A stretch of DNA of 64,000 nt from an uncultured Pseudomonadales bacterium (GTDB lineage: Bacteria > Pseudomonadota > Gammaproteobacteria > Pseudomonadales > Azotimanducaceae). The position numbers and the translations under genes are program-made. The stretch spans positions 100,535 to 164,534 of the forward strand of contig CALIKQ010000038.1 in NCBI GenBank assembly GCA_938017975.1, in the 5' to 3' direction. Positions 53,911 through 63,897 of the stretch are shown piece by piece; position 1 is the stretch's first letter, and every line of letters starts with the position of its first letter. The notes under the pieces were generated by a model. That model was not told where the DNA came from. It did no database searches and was given only the letters and a program-made list of their open reading frames with translations.

Positions 53911-54783
53911 TTAGCTGTGCGGGGTTTGGCGCGGTGTTTCATCCCCAGCAATATCTTGGGAAGAGCTTTCTGAAACCACTCGAAAGGGATGGGTGTAGAC
54001 AACATGACGTGCAGGTCTTGAAAAACCGATCAGAGTGATGCCAGCTTGTGCCGCAAGGTCTACCGCCAGAGAGCTGGGCCCAGAAATCGTGACAATCACG
54101 GCAATGTCTGCCATCGCGGCTTTTTGCACAATTTCAAAACTGGCACGGCTCGACATCAGCAAAAACCCTGGTTCTTGCAGGGCACTCACCTTTATCGCGC
54201 GTTTCCCAATCAGTTTGTCTAGTGCGTTGTGTCTACCGACATCCTCGCAAATGTCGATGATTTGACCCTCAAGACTGCACCATGCGGCGCCATGAACCGC
54301 GCCGGTACCTTGCTGGAGCGGTTGATGATCCGTCAGTTGATGCGTCGCCAAATGGATCACATCGTGTGAAATCCTCAAACCTTGCGGAGACGATACACTG
54401 AGTGTTTGGTGAATTTGCTCAAGAGACTCTGTGCCGCAAAGACCGCACCCGGATTGGCCTGCTAGCGTGCGCCTTCGTTTTTTCAGCTGATCAAATTGTC
54501 GGCTGCCCAAGGAGATCATCACCTCAATGCCTAATTTGACGGTACGAATTTCTACGCTGTAGATCTGATCAGGGTGATCGATAATCCCCTCGCTGAGGGA
54601 AAATCCGAAGGCAAAGGCCTCAAGGTCTATTGGACTCGCCATCATGACCGCATGAGATATGCCGTTGTAAATAAGTGCGACGGGTGTTTCTTCAGCGATC
54701 AGATCTGATTCTGTGATTCGACCTTGGCCGTTCCATTCGGAGATCTCTCGCTGGGATGATCCTTTCGGGACTTCAGCGATCAT
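53911..54783 (-). CDS. fdhD: FdhD sulfurtransferase (FdsC)
   Basis: 290-aa protein that delivers sulfur to the Mo-bis-PGD cofactor of formate dehydrogenase. Cysteine motif GCGLCGTES and GRHNALDKLIG are conserved, with SSRASFEIVQKAA. ATG 54783 overlaps the fdsA stop by 11 nt. The longer frame to 54885 lies inside fdsA. Confidence 0.94.
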   Translation of the reverse strand: MIAEVPKGSSQREISEWNGQGRITESDLIAEETPVALIYNGISHAVMMASPIDLEAFAFGFSLSEGIIDHPDQIYSVEIRTVKLGIEVMISLGSRQFDQLKKRRRTLAGQSGCGLCGTESLEQIHQTLSVSSPQGLRISHDVIHLATHQLTDHQPLQQGTGAVHGAAWCSLEGQIIDICEDVGRHNALDKLIGKRAIKVSALQEPGFLLMSSRASFEIVQKAAMADIAVIVTISGPSSLAVDLAAQAGITLIGFSRPARHVVYTHPFRVVSESSSQDIAGDETPRQTPHS

Positions 54784-57661
54784 GGTTTTGAACCCGCGCA
54801 GCGTCGAGAAGGTTGATTTGCTGCTCTGAAAACGATCGATGATCCTGTTGCCATTTGGACGTTGCGACAACTTTTGTGACGCCAACGGCGGTTACCTTGT
54901 ATTCAGGACAATTCGTTGCCCAGTCTGAATTGTCAGTGGTCACCACGTTGGCACCGCTCTCAGGATGATGAAAGGTTGTGTAAAGCACGCCTGGTGCGAC
55001 CCGCTGGGTAAGGGTCGCGGTCAGCGTGGTCTCTCCAGCACGACTCGTAACAAGCACCGAGTCGCCGGTCTCGATGCCGTAGTGTTCGGCATCATAAGGA
55101 TGAATTTCAAGGAGGTCTTGCGTGTGCCAATCGATGTTGGCCGTTCTTCGCGTCTGAGCTCCGACATTATATTGCGTTAAGATGCGGCCGGTGGTTAGCA
55201 AGAAAGGATACCGACGGTTGACTTTCTCTGGGGTAGGCACAAATTCGGTAGGAGTAAATTGGCCTTTGCCGCGTGTGAAGGTTTCGACGTGCATCAAAGG
55301 CGTGCCATTCGGCGCTTCGTCGTTACAAGGCCATTGTAAGGAGCCTTGCTGATCGAGTCGTGCGTAACTCACGCCTTGGAATGTAGGCGTAAGCTCTGCA
55401 ATTTCGGCCATAATTTCGCTGGGATGCTGATACGTCATCGGATACCCGAGCGCGTTTGAGAGCGCGGCAGTGACTTCCCAGTCGGCCTTTCCGCTCAAAG
55501 GTGACATGACTTTTCTTACTGGCGATATTCGCCGTTCAGCATTGGTGAAGGTGCCATCCTTCTCTAAAAAAGAAGCCCCGGGGAGAAAGACATGCGCAAA
55601 CTTTGCTGTCTCGTTCAGAAAGATATCTTGTACGATCAGGCAGTCAAGGTTCCGTAACGCGGCCTCGACATGGTGTGTATTAGGGTCTGATTGCGCAATG
55701 TCCTCACCTTGGCAATAGAGTCCTTTGTAAGTACCTGAAATCGCGGCATCCAACATGTTTGGTATTCTTAGGCCTGGCTCTGCTCCGATGTTTACGCCCC
55801 AATGCGCCTCGAATTGGGCGCGAACTGTCGCGTCTGACACATGTCGATAGCCGGGCAACTCGTGTGGAAATGAGCCCATATCACAGGCGCCTTGAACATT
55901 GTTTTGGCCACGAAGCGGGTTAACCCCCACACCTAATCGCCCAATGTTTCCGGTCAGCATGGCAAGATTGGCAATCCCCATTACCATGGTCGAGCCTTGA
56001 CTGTGTTCAGTGACGCCGAGTCCGTAGTAGATTGCGGCATTTTTGGCGTTCGCAAATAGCCGCGCCGCGGCGCGGAGTTCCTCGGCGGGTATGCCAGTCG
56101 CATCAGCGAGTTGCTCGGGAGAGTTACGAGGTGCTTCGATGAAGGCTTGCCATTGATTAAAGGCATCGGTGTCGCATCGGCTTTCGATGAAGGCCTGATC
56201 GTGTAAATTTTCGGTCACGATGACATGCGCGATGGCATTGATCATCGCAACGTTTGTGCCGGGTCGGAGCTGGAGGTGATGAGCGGCGCGAACATGAGGG
56301 CTCTCGACCAAATCAATTTTTCTGGGATCTGCGACAATCAAGTGCGCACCAGCGCGCAACCGTTTTTTGAGTCTGGATGCAAAGACAGGGTGCGCGTCCG
56401 TTGGGTTGGCCCCGATCACCATGATGACATCAGCATGCGCAACCGATTCAAAAGTCTGGGTCCCAGCCGATTCACCCAGTGTGGTTTTGAGTCCATAGCC
56501 AGTCGGCGAATGGCATACCCTCGCGCAGGTATCAACATTGTTGTTGCCGAAGGCGGCCCTAACAAGTTTTTGCACGAGATAGGTCTCTTCATTGGTGCAG
56601 CGTGAAGAGGTAATGCCCCCGACGCTATCCCGACCGTGTTGGGATTGAATGGCTCGGATACGCTCGGCGGTAAATGTAAGCGCTCGTTCCCAAGAAACGG
56701 TCTGCCAGGGAGCATCGATTGACTCTCGGATCATAGGTGAGGTGACTCGCTCGCTATGGGTTGCATAGCCAAAAGCAAACCGGCCCTTGACGCAGGAGTG
56801 GCCTTGATTTGCTGCTCCGTTTTTATAGGGCAGCATCCGGACGACCTGATCTCCTTGAACTTCTGCTTTGAATGCACAGCCCACGCCGCAGTAGGCGCAA
56901 GTCGTCACTACTGAATGTTCGGCTTGGCCTTGTTCGATCACACTTTTTTCCATGAGTGTCGAGGTGGGACAAGCCTGAACGCAGGCGCCACAGGATACAC
57001 AATCACTGTTCATGAAAGCTTCAGCTTGGCCCGCAACAACCTTCGATTCAAAACCACGGCCGTCGATGGTCAAAGCAAATGTCCCTTGCACCTCCTCGCA
57101 AGCTCGAACACAGCGCGAGCAGACAATGCATTTGCTGGGATCGAAGGCGAAGTAGGGGTTGCTTTCATCTTTTTCCGCGTGAAGATGATTATTGCCATCA
57201 AAGCCATATCGGACTTCTCGCAAGCCGACTTCGCCCGCAATATCTTGGAGTTCACAGTTGCCGTTGGCCGGGCAGGTTAAACAATCGAGTGGATGATCTG
57301 AGATGTAGAGCTCCATGATATTGCGCCGCAGTCGGCTGACATCGGAGTTTTGGGTCTTGACCTTTAGTCCTTCTTCTACGGGCGTGGTGCAGGAGGAGGG
57401 GAAACCTTTTCGCCCCTCGATTTTGACCAGACAAATACGACAGGATCCGAACGGTTCAAGGCTGTCGGTTGCGCATAACTTTGGGATATTAATGTTTGCC
57501 AAAGCCGCGGCACGCATAATTGATGTGCCAGCGGGAACGCTTACAGCGCGACCGTCGATGGTGAGGTTGATCTGTGCTGCTGGGTTCGGATCGGCTGAGG
57601 CAGGTGTGCCAAAGTCCTTATCGGAAATAGCGATTGTGCGAGGGTCAAAGTACTGCAGCAT
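54773..57661 (-). CDS. fdsA: NAD-dependent formate dehydrogenase catalytic subunit FdsA
   Basis: 962-aa molybdenum/tungsten catalytic subunit oxidising formate to CO2. N-terminal 2Fe-2S (GSCRIC near 75 and LDCLTCPANGNC near 125), two 4Fe-4S (CIVCSRCVRAC near 180, CVSCGACVQAC near 222), then 4Fe-4S CAYCGVGC near 258 and the Mo ligand C in RVCHSPTGYG near 380. The Mo ligand is Cys, not Sec. Follows fdsGB by 12 nt. Confidence 0.96.
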   Translation of the reverse strand: MLQYFDPRTIAISDKDFGTPASADPNPAAQINLTIDGRAVSVPAGTSIMRAAALANINIPKLCATDSLEPFGSCRICLVKIEGRKGFPSSCTTPVEEGLKVKTQNSDVSRLRRNIMELYISDHPLDCLTCPANGNCELQDIAGEVGLREVRYGFDGNNHLHAEKDESNPYFAFDPSKCIVCSRCVRACEEVQGTFALTIDGRGFESKVVAGQAEAFMNSDCVSCGACVQACPTSTLMEKSVIEQGQAEHSVVTTCAYCGVGCAFKAEVQGDQVVRMLPYKNGAANQGHSCVKGRFAFGYATHSERVTSPMIRESIDAPWQTVSWERALTFTAERIRAIQSQHGRDSVGGITSSRCTNEETYLVQKLVRAAFGNNNVDTCARVCHSPTGYGLKTTLGESAGTQTFESVAHADVIMVIGANPTDAHPVFASRLKKRLRAGAHLIVADPRKIDLVESPHVRAAHHLQLRPGTNVAMINAIAHVIVTENLHDQAFIESRCDTDAFNQWQAFIEAPRNSPEQLADATGIPAEELRAAARLFANAKNAAIYYGLGVTEHSQGSTMVMGIANLAMLTGNIGRLGVGVNPLRGQNNVQGACDMGSFPHELPGYRHVSDATVRAQFEAHWGVNIGAEPGLRIPNMLDAAISGTYKGLYCQGEDIAQSDPNTHHVEAALRNLDCLIVQDIFLNETAKFAHVFLPGASFLEKDGTFTNAERRISPVRKVMSPLSGKADWEVTAALSNALGYPMTYQHPSEIMAEIAELTPTFQGVSYARLDQQGSLQWPCNDEAPNGTPLMHVETFTRGKGQFTPTEFVPTPEKVNRRYPFLLTTGRILTQYNVGAQTRRTANIDWHTQDLLEIHPYDAEHYGIETGDSVLVTSRAGETTLTATLTQRVAPGVLYTTFHHPESGANVVTTDNSDWATNCPEYKVTAVGVTKVVATSKWQQDHRSFSEQQINLLDAARVQNHDR

Positions 57662-57673
57662 GCTCGTAATCCT

Positions 57674-59809
57674 TCATGAAGGTGAAGACTTAAGATGGGG
57701 TCTAGCGTCGGTTAAGATGATGGCTGAACGATCAAAATCCTCAGGGAAATGTTCGAGCGCGCTCAAAACGGGGAAATGCGTCATGCCTCCCATTGCGCAA
57801 AGCGAACCTAACTCCATGGTCTCGCAGAGGTCTTTGAGTAACGCCACATCCTGCTCTCGATCCTGCGGTTGTGCGCTTTGATCTCTCAGTCGATCAATGA
57901 CTTCAACGCCTCTGGTAGAGCCGATTCGACAGGGCGTGCACTTGCCACAGGATTCAACGGCACAAAATTCCATCGCGAAGCGGGCTTGTTCACTCATGTC
58001 TATGGCGTCATCAAAAGCGATCACGCCACCATGTCCCAGCACAGCATTGATATCGGTGAAGGCTTCATAATCGATCGGAATCTGCCAGTGCGACGCTGGT
58101 AAATAGGCGCCTAGAGGGCCGCCGACTTGAACCGAGCGGAGCGTATTGCCTGTTCGGCTGCCGCCACCGAATCGCATTAATAGGTCTTCTAAGGTGCAGC
58201 CGAAAGCAAGCTCGACTAAGCCTGTCTGCTTTAAATTACCCGCCAGTTGAATGGGCAGGGTCCCTCTAGATCGTCCGGCACCAAATTCAGCGTAGAAATC
58301 AGCGCCTCTCGATAAGATCAGAGGCACGGTAGCAAGAGAGATGACATTGTTGATCACGGTTGGTTTCTGCCAGAGTCCGGCGATTGCCGGCAGCGGCGGT
58401 TTGGCTCTGACCATGCCGCGTTTCCCCTCAAGGCTCTCTAGCAGTGCTGTTTCCTCGCCGCAAATATAAGCGCCTGCCCCTAGTCTGACCTCAATATTAA
58501 AAGCCTTGCTGGTTCCACAAATTGAGCTGCCAAGAAACCCAGCTTCTTCAGCGCGCTTGATGGCGCCATTGAGGAGGGTTTCTGCGAGTCGGTACTCCTC
58601 TCGGAGATAGATATAACCTTGCTCAGCTCCTACGGCTAGACCTGCGATGGTCATGCCCTCGAGCAACGTAAATGGGTCGCTCTCCATGATCATGCGATCC
58701 GCGTAGGTTCCTGAGTCCCCCTCATCTGCATTGCAAACGATGTATTTTGTGTCGCTGAGTGTGTCAAGAACGGTCTGCCATTTGATTCCTGTTGGGAATG
58801 CTGCACCGCCGCGGCCACGTAGGCCTGATTCGGTAATCGTGCTGACGATCTCCTGCGGTTGCATATCTAAGGCTTTGCGCAGCCCCAAATAGCCATCGTG
58901 TGCCTGATAAGAGTCGATGCAATGAGGCTCCACCACGCCAACTCGGGAAAAAGTTAAGCGCTGTTGATCTGCAAGGAAGGGAATTTCCTCAGCGAGTCCA
59001 AGATAAAGGGGGTGATTCGGATTGCCACGCCAGAACTCCGCCGATATCAAAGAGTCAACGTCATTGGGTGTGACCGGCCCATAGGCAATACGGCCTTGTT
59101 CGGTGAGCACCTCGATCATCGGTTCAAGAAAGTACAGTCCTCGTGATCCATTGCGGGCAACTGAAATGGGTAATCCGCGCTCGCTGGTGATGCGCTTGAT
59201 CGAGTCAGCGACCTCATCAGAGCCAAGTGAAATCGCGGTGGTATCTCGCGGCACAAATATCCGATGTTGTTGATTCTCGCTTGCCGGTTGGTCTACAGCA
59301 CCGCCGCTTTGCAAAGAGTCTGGGCTGGGTGCGTGGAGGCTTTTCATCAGACCATCAAAGTGCTCAGGCGTGACGCCGGCATAAATTTTCGAGTCGATTC
59401 GTAGGGCGGGAGAAGCGGCGCAGTTCCCAAGACAGTATACGGGCTCGAGCGTAACCGCCCCGTCGCTGGTCGTCTCGTGATAATTGATATCGAGGATTTT
59501 CTTGGCGTGAGACTCAAGGTCTCTGCCGCCCATGGCCTGGCAAGACTCAGAGCGGCAAACCTGAACAATGTGTTTGCCCGAGGGCGTATTCCTGAAGTAG
59601 TGGTAGAAGCTGATAACGCCGTGCACTTCCGCACGGGACAGGTTCAGCGCTTTGGCGATCAAAGGGACTGATTCGGGCGGAACATAGCCGTATTGATCCT
59701 GAATGGCATGCAGAATCGGTAAAAGCGCACCAGGCTGATCACGCATCGCCGTGACGATTGAGGCAACGGTGTCTGCAAATTCTTCGGGTATGGCGGTATC
59801 TATTCCCAT
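57674..59809 (-). CDS. fdsB: FdsG-FdsB fusion: formate dehydrogenase gamma and beta subunits in one chain
   Basis: 711-aa NADH-linked diaphorase subunit. Residues 1-150 are FdsG/NuoE-like: thioredoxin-like 2Fe-2S with C85, C90, C126 and C130 (VCRSESC, CLGNC). After a low-complexity linker (about 160-185) comes FdsB/NuoF-like: FMN/NAD site [13 protein letters not shown] and [17 protein letters not shown], then 4Fe-4[11 protein letters not shown] near 630. In Ralstonia and Rhodobacter these are separate genes, fdsG and fdsB. The frame is continuous with no frameshift. First gene of the operon. Confidence 0.94.
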   Translation of the reverse strand: MGIDTAIPEEFADTVASIVTAMRDQPGALLPILHAIQDQYGYVPPESVPLIAKALNLSRAEVHGVISFYHYFRNTPSGKHIVQVCRSESCQAMGGRDLESHAKKILDINYHETTSDGAVTLEPVYCLGNCAASPALRIDSKIYAGVTPEHFDGLMKSLHAPSPDSLQSGGAVDQPASENQQHRIFVPRDTTAISLGSDEVADSIKRITSERGLPISVARNGSRGLYFLEPMIEVLTEQGRIAYGPVTPNDVDSLISAEFWRGNPNHPLYLGLAEEIPFLADQQRLTFSRVGVVEPHCIDSYQAHDGYLGLRKALDMQPQEIVSTITESGLRGRGGAAFPTGIKWQTVLDTLSDTKYIVCNADEGDSGTYADRMIMESDPFTLLEGMTIAGLAVGAEQGYIYLREEYRLAETLLNGAIKRAEEAGFLGSSICGTSKAFNIEVRLGAGAYICGEETALLESLEGKRGMVRAKPPLPAIAGLWQKPTVINNVISLATVPLILSRGADFYAEFGAGRSRGTLPIQLAGNLKQTGLVELAFGCTLEDLLMRFGGGSRTGNTLRSVQVGGPLGAYLPASHWQIPIDYEAFTDINAVLGHGGVIAFDDAIDMSEQARFAMEFCAVESCGKCTPCRIGSTRGVEVIDRLRDQSAQPQDREQDVALLKDLCETMELGSLCAMGGMTHFPVLSALEHFPEDFDRSAIILTDARPHLKSSPS

Positions 59810-60031
59810 AACGGTTTAGCGCTTGTGGTCATGCCATCGATAGATCGATGTTGTAATTCTCTAAGATATGAATCATTATTCATAGGTTGTTTGCACAATA
59901 AGTTTGATTTGTAGGCTTAATTGCAACGTTAACACCCGTTAGGTTGCATCCAAATAGGCACTTTATTTCTTATTTGGTTGCTGGTGATGATCTGCGTGGC
60001 CGAGTTAATCCCATTAAAGGGTGTGATCAGT
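59810..60031. promoter_or_regulatory. Divergent fds/regulator control region with three dyads
   Basis: 222 bp. Dyads: 59835-59850 (CATCGA / TCGATG), 59867-59884 (TATGAAT / ATTCATA) and 59923-59947 (outer GCAAC / GTTGC, inner TAAC / GTTA). The last is a ModE-operator-like size and lies nearer the regulator. Which ones bind the regulator is not known. Confidence 0.5.
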
Positions 60032-61093
60032 ATGAACAAGCGGGTCCATATCAGCCCAGGTTGGATTTTTCATGACGAAAAAGGCGAGCAGCTCAACCCG
60101 CGATTATTCGCGTTACTTCAAGGTATCAAGCGGACGCGAAAGCTGACTGCTGCGGCAAGATCTGCAGATATGTCCTATCGGCATGGCTGGAATCTTGTTG
60201 AGCAAGCGGCTGCCTTTTTCGGCGGTCCCGTGGTTCGACTTGAGAAAGGTCGTGGTGCGGAGTTGACCGCTTTGGGTGACAAATTACTCTGGGCAGACGA
60301 GCGAGTTGCTGCGCGATTAAAGCCTCAAATGGAAAACCTCGCGTCTGAATTGAATGTCGAGATTCAGAAAGAATTGACAGGGCAACGGGCTGTTTTGCGG
60401 CTCCATGCCAGCCATGGCTATGCCGTCGCTTTGCTGCCAGAATTTGCGAAAGGTTTTCAACTTGATTTGCAATATAAGCCTCCAAGTGATGCATTGGCTG
60501 CGCTTAGTCGTTCCTCATGCGATCTCGCTGGGATTCACGTTCCGGCGGAAATACGTCTGGACGAGTTGATCGAGCACTATTCGAAATATCTCGCCGCGAA
60601 ACAGTACCGGGTCATCCGTTTTATCACGCGACAACAGGGACTGATGCTCGCGCCCGCTAATCCCAAGGGTATTGACGGTGTCGTTGATCTGGGTCGTACA
60701 GGGATAAAGCTGATAAATCGTCAAAAAGACTCAGGAACCCGGGCCTTACTCGATCAATTCCTGCGACTCGAGGGAATCGCGCCGCAAGATATCGATGGTT
60801 ACGAGCAAGAGGAGTTTACGCATACGGCGGTCGCCGCGTTCGTTGCGGCAGGAATGGCTGATGTTGGGTTTGGGGTGGAAGCGGCCGCTCGACAATTTGG
60901 CCTCGAATTTATCCCGGTAACAAAAGAGCATTATTTGATGATTGGGCATCATCGTACTTTGGCATCCGACGCCTGTCGGGGGTTTCTTGAACAGATTCGT
61001 AGTTCCGAATTTTATGGGGCGGTTGGGGCGCTTCCAGGGTACAGCGCGGAGAAATGCGGTGAGATCGAGGCGCTGTCCAACTATTTTTCGTAA
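60032..61093 (+). CDS. ModE-like transcriptional regulator with PBP-like domain, likely controlling fds
   Basis: 353 aa. N-terminal ModE/LysR-type winged helix (LFALLQGIKRTRKLTAAARSADMSYRHGWNLVEQAAAFF), then a periplasmic-binding-protein-like sensor domain (PBP_like of the MolR type; INRQKDSGTRALLDQFL, VAAFVAAGMADVGFGVEAAA). Divergent from the formate dehydrogenase operon, so probably its regulator, sensing molybdate, formate or another small ligand. ATG 60032 chosen with AAAGGG upstream; the longer frame from 59978 begins in the promoter region. Confidence 0.88.
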   Translation: MNKRVHISPGWIFHDEKGEQLNPRLFALLQGIKRTRKLTAAARSADMSYRHGWNLVEQAAAFFGGPVVRLEKGRGAELTALGDKLLWADERVAARLKPQMENLASELNVEIQKELTGQRAVLRLHASHGYAVALLPEFAKGFQLDLQYKPPSDALAALSRSSCDLAGIHVPAEIRLDELIEHYSKYLAAKQYRVIRFITRQQGLMLAPANPKGIDGVVDLGRTGIKLINRQKDSGTRALLDQFLRLEGIAPQDIDGYEQEEFTHTAVAAFVAAGMADVGFGVEAAARQFGLEFIPVTKEHYLMIGHHRTLASDACRGFLEQIRSSEFYGAVGALPGYSAEKCGEIEALSNYFS

Positions 61094-61307
61094 ACTGCTT
61101 GTCCTTTGGAGATGTGGATTCATCTGGGTCAAGGGGTGATGGCGTTTAGGGTGGGCTTTATTTTGAGTAACCTCAAAGTTCGCCCCAAGCGCCAAGTTCT
61201 TTCACGCACACAAGATGACCTTGAGAGGAACGCATTAGTGACAGGGGTTTTAAGTGGATCTGAGTGCATTAGAAGATGCCAGTTTTGGGGTCAATAGGAG
61301 TTGGGTG

Positions 61308-62177
61308 ATGCAGGGATGTCGCTTGCTGTGTATGTGTTGCCTTGTGTTTGTGTTCATCGCCCCAAACAAAGCGAGTGACGCGTCTCGGCCGGAGCGTACC
61401 TCGTTCGATCACACGCATGCACAATGGGCTGACTTGCTCGAACGCGCTGTCTATAAGGATCGAGATGGCAGTGCATCAAAACTTGATTACCAAATTTTTG
61501 CAGATGACTCAGGAACCTTTGCCGATTATTTGAAGGGATTGAGCGACGTCAGCGCCGCACAGTTTAGAGGCTTTTCTAGTGCCGAACAGCTCGCTTTTCT
61601 GCTGAATGCTTACAATGCATTCATGGTTGCAAAGGTCATGATGCGCTATCCAAAGATCACTTCGGTCTGGGATTTTGGTCGCGTTTTTAATTCTCCGTTT
61701 AAGCATCGATTCTTTGAGCTGTTAGGTGACCGACGAAGTCTCGATGACATCGAGCATGGCCTCATTCGAGGCGATTCACTGCTCATGGATCCTAGGATTC
61801 ACTTCGCGGTGAATTGCGCCTCAGTGGGTTGTCCTGCGTTGCGCGACGAGCCTTTCCTGAGCTCGCAAATCGATGCCCAGCTGGAGGATCAAACGATTCG
61901 GTTTCTGAAAGATCGTACTCGAAATTATTTTGACCGGGGATCTCGCCGCTTGGTTGTATCTCCTCTGTTCGATTGGTACAGCGGTGACTTTGAACCTCCA
62001 GATAAACAATCCCGGGATGGTGTCGTTGGGTTTCTGCATCATTACAGAGCAGCCTTGGGGCTAACTTTTGAGGAACAGAAGCGGCTTCTCGAGGGCAGAG
62101 TGAAAATTGGCTATTCAAATTATGATTGGCGGCTGAATGACTTTGGCGGTGGGGGGGCACTGAGCGACGGCCAATGA
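61308..62177 (+). CDS. DUF547 protein with signal peptide
   Basis: 289 aa. Short signal peptide (CRLLCMCCLVFVFIAPNKAS), then the DUF547 domain: FLLNAYNAFMVAKVMMRYP, FAVNCASVGCPALRDEPF and the region with HFAVNC, a papain-like Cys-His arrangement proposed for the family. Extracytoplasmic, function unknown. ATG 61308 has AGGAG upstream. Overlaps the next glycosyltransferase gene by 4 nt; the same trio is often found together, suggesting one pathway. Confidence 0.87.
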   Translation: MQGCRLLCMCCLVFVFIAPNKASDASRPERTSFDHTHAQWADLLERAVYKDRDGSASKLDYQIFADDSGTFADYLKGLSDVSAAQFRGFSSAEQLAFLLNAYNAFMVAKVMMRYPKITSVWDFGRVFNSPFKHRFFELLGDRRSLDDIEHGLIRGDSLLMDPRIHFAVNCASVGCPALRDEPFLSSQIDAQLEDQTIRFLKDRTRNYFDRGSRRLVVSPLFDWYSGDFEPPDKQSRDGVVGFLHHYRAALGLTFEEQKRLLEGRVKIGYSNYDWRLNDFGGGGALSDGQ

Positions 62178-62863
62178 GTGATCAGTTAAGTATCATTATT
62201 CCAGTGCTGAATGAGTCGGTGACTTTACCGAACATTCTTGAATCACTTCAGCCGCTCAGGCTTGCAGGTGTTGAAGTCATTGTCAGTGACGGAGGGAGTT
62301 CTGACGACAGTATTACAATCGCCGAACCTTTGACAGATGCCATCGTTCGAGGTTTTACAGGCCGTGCGGCGCAAATGAACGCCGCAGCTAAAAGCGCTAA
62401 GGGCGATTGGATCTTATTCTTACACGCAGACTCTGTTTTACCGGTGGTGTCAGCTCAAACGCTGATTCAAAGTCTTGTTGACTGCCAAGCGGAGTGGGGC
62501 TGGTTTAAAATTTCGATCGCCGGTCGACATCCGGGTCTTCGTTTAACGGCTTGGCTTATGAACCGTCGCTCAAAACTTACTTCGATTGCAACAGGTGATC
62601 AGGGGCTGTTCGTTCGAGCCAAGTTGTTTCGATCTTGCGAAGGGTTTCCCGAGCAATTGTTAATGGAAGATATTGGGCTGAGCCGGCGACTTAAAGCTTT
62701 GGCTGAACCAGGAGTTTTAAAGTTGACGCTGACAACTTCTGGTCGACGTTGGGAAACTCATGGGTGGGTTTCAACGGTGGTCAAAATGTCGGCGTTTCGT
62801 TTGCTGTATTGGCTGGGTGTGTCACCCACGAAACTGCACCGCTGGTATCAAAATGTCCGCTGA
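62174..62863 (+). CDS. TIGR04283 family glycosyltransferase (GT2-like)
   Basis: 229 aa. GT-A fold: SIIIPVLNESVTLPNIL, VSDGGSSDDS, LHADSVLP (DxD-like) and MEDIGLSRRLK. The family name mentions arsenosugar biosynthesis because of neighbours in some genomes; arsM or arsS are not in this window, so its role here is uncertain. ATGA overlap with the DUF547 gene; 11-nt overlap with the next. Confidence 0.9.
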   Translation: MSDQLSIIIPVLNESVTLPNILESLQPLRLAGVEVIVSDGGSSDDSITIAEPLTDAIVRGFTGRAAQMNAAAKSAKGDWILFLHADSVLPVVSAQTLIQSLVDCQAEWGWFKISIAGRHPGLRLTAWLMNRRSKLTSIATGDQGLFVRAKLFRSCEGFPEQLLMEDIGLSRRLKALAEPGVLKLTLTTSGRRWETHGWVSTVVKMSAFRLLYWLGVSPTKLHRWYQNVR

Positions 62864-63485
62864 CAGGGTACTTCAGGTTTTCGCCAGAGCGCCAGTGCTG
62901 GGTCGCGTAAAAACGCGTTTAGGGCATGAGATTGGGGCGGCTGCAGCGTTGCATTGGTATCGTATACTGCTGCATCGGACGCTGTTAACCGCATCTTTAG
63001 TGTCAGAACAAGTCGAAATCTGGTGTCCCTCTCAGGATGATCCAATCGAGTTGGAACAAATGGTCCATGGGTTGAATGTGACTTTCCATGAGCAGTGTTC
63101 AGGTGATCTTGGTGCGCGAATGGAGTTTGCACTGAAAGCGGGTTTGAAGCGTGCGTCGAAGGCCTTACTGATCGGAGCGGATTGCCCTGTTTGGACGGCA
63201 GAGACCCTAGGTGCATCAGTGCAGGCGCTCTCAACTGCGTCGATGGTTCTGATTCCTGCCGATGATGGAGGCTACGTGGGGATTGGCGCTAGTGGTCACG
63301 TGCCACCGGTATTCGAGGGGGTGTCCTGGGGCAGTTCTTCAGTAAGTTCGCAGACGAGGCGGTTAATGAGAGCAGCGGGTGTAAATTGGGCGGAGTTACC
63401 GTCTCTTTGGGATGTGGATCGATCGGCGGACCTTGATCGATGGTTAAGGGTTGAGCCGAACCTTCCAAGGCCGATCGTTTCTTAG
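62853..63485 (+). CDS. TIGR04282 family glycosyltransferase
   Basis: 210 aa. Family features: VFARAPVLGRVKTRLG near 8, LIGADCPVW near 108 (DxD) and IPADDGGYVGIG. Works with the TIGR04283 protein in a predicted sugar pathway. ATG 62853 overlaps the previous gene by 11 nt; the longer frame from 62760 lies within it. Confidence 0.9.
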   Translation: MSADRVLQVFARAPVLGRVKTRLGHEIGAAAALHWYRILLHRTLLTASLVSEQVEIWCPSQDDPIELEQMVHGLNVTFHEQCSGDLGARMEFALKAGLKRASKALLIGADCPVWTAETLGASVQALSTASMVLIPADDGGYVGIGASGHVPPVFEGVSWGSSSVSSQTRRLMRAAGVNWAELPSLWDVDRSADLDRWLRVEPNLPRPIVS

Positions 63486-63897
63486 TCCAGTGTCACTGAA
63501 GGTCGTTATCTCTGGCGCTCACGCTGGTCGCAAAGCAATACTTTGGTTTCTAAAGCAATACTTTGGTTTCTAAAGCAATAATGGTGAGGCATATTCAGGG
63601 TGCGATCGATTAGACTCACGCCCCGGGGCATTTGCGCTAGCCGACGCGTTTATGATCCGGTGGCCCGAGCTGAACGATGAGGCCTTCGCGGATTGTTTAA
63701 GTAGACACTCAGGTTGTTTATTCATGGTTGTATTGCGATGTTGGTTTAATTGGTCTGTAAAAATCATGATGGCGGCGCCGAAAACTGAACGGTCGCGGTC
63801 ACTGCACTGAAATAAACCCAAGGCAATCAGCGGAGCCAGCTTGAGCAAGGAAATAGTTCCGCTGGATAAACCGATCATCGAGGATAAGGCGCAAAGG
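63486..63897. other. 412-bp region before the edge gene
   Basis: Holds the 20-bp tandem repeat; otherwise no gene or terminator identified. A 142-codon minus-strand frame covers it but is judged a shadow of the edge gene. Confidence 0.5.
63532..63580 (+). repeat. Tandem 20-bp repeat, about 2.5 copies
   Basis: Unit AAAGCAATACTTTGGTTTCT repeated exactly at 63532 and 63552, with a partial third copy (AAAGCAATA). Each unit holds AAAG, CAATA, CTTT, a small dyad. Lies 46 nt after the last TIGR04282 stop. Confidence 0.9.

Noticed and set aside
56400..56560. Selenocysteine in FdsA
   Set aside because: The Mo-ligand position reads RVCHSPTG with an ordinary Cys codon; the formate dehydrogenase is the Cys type.
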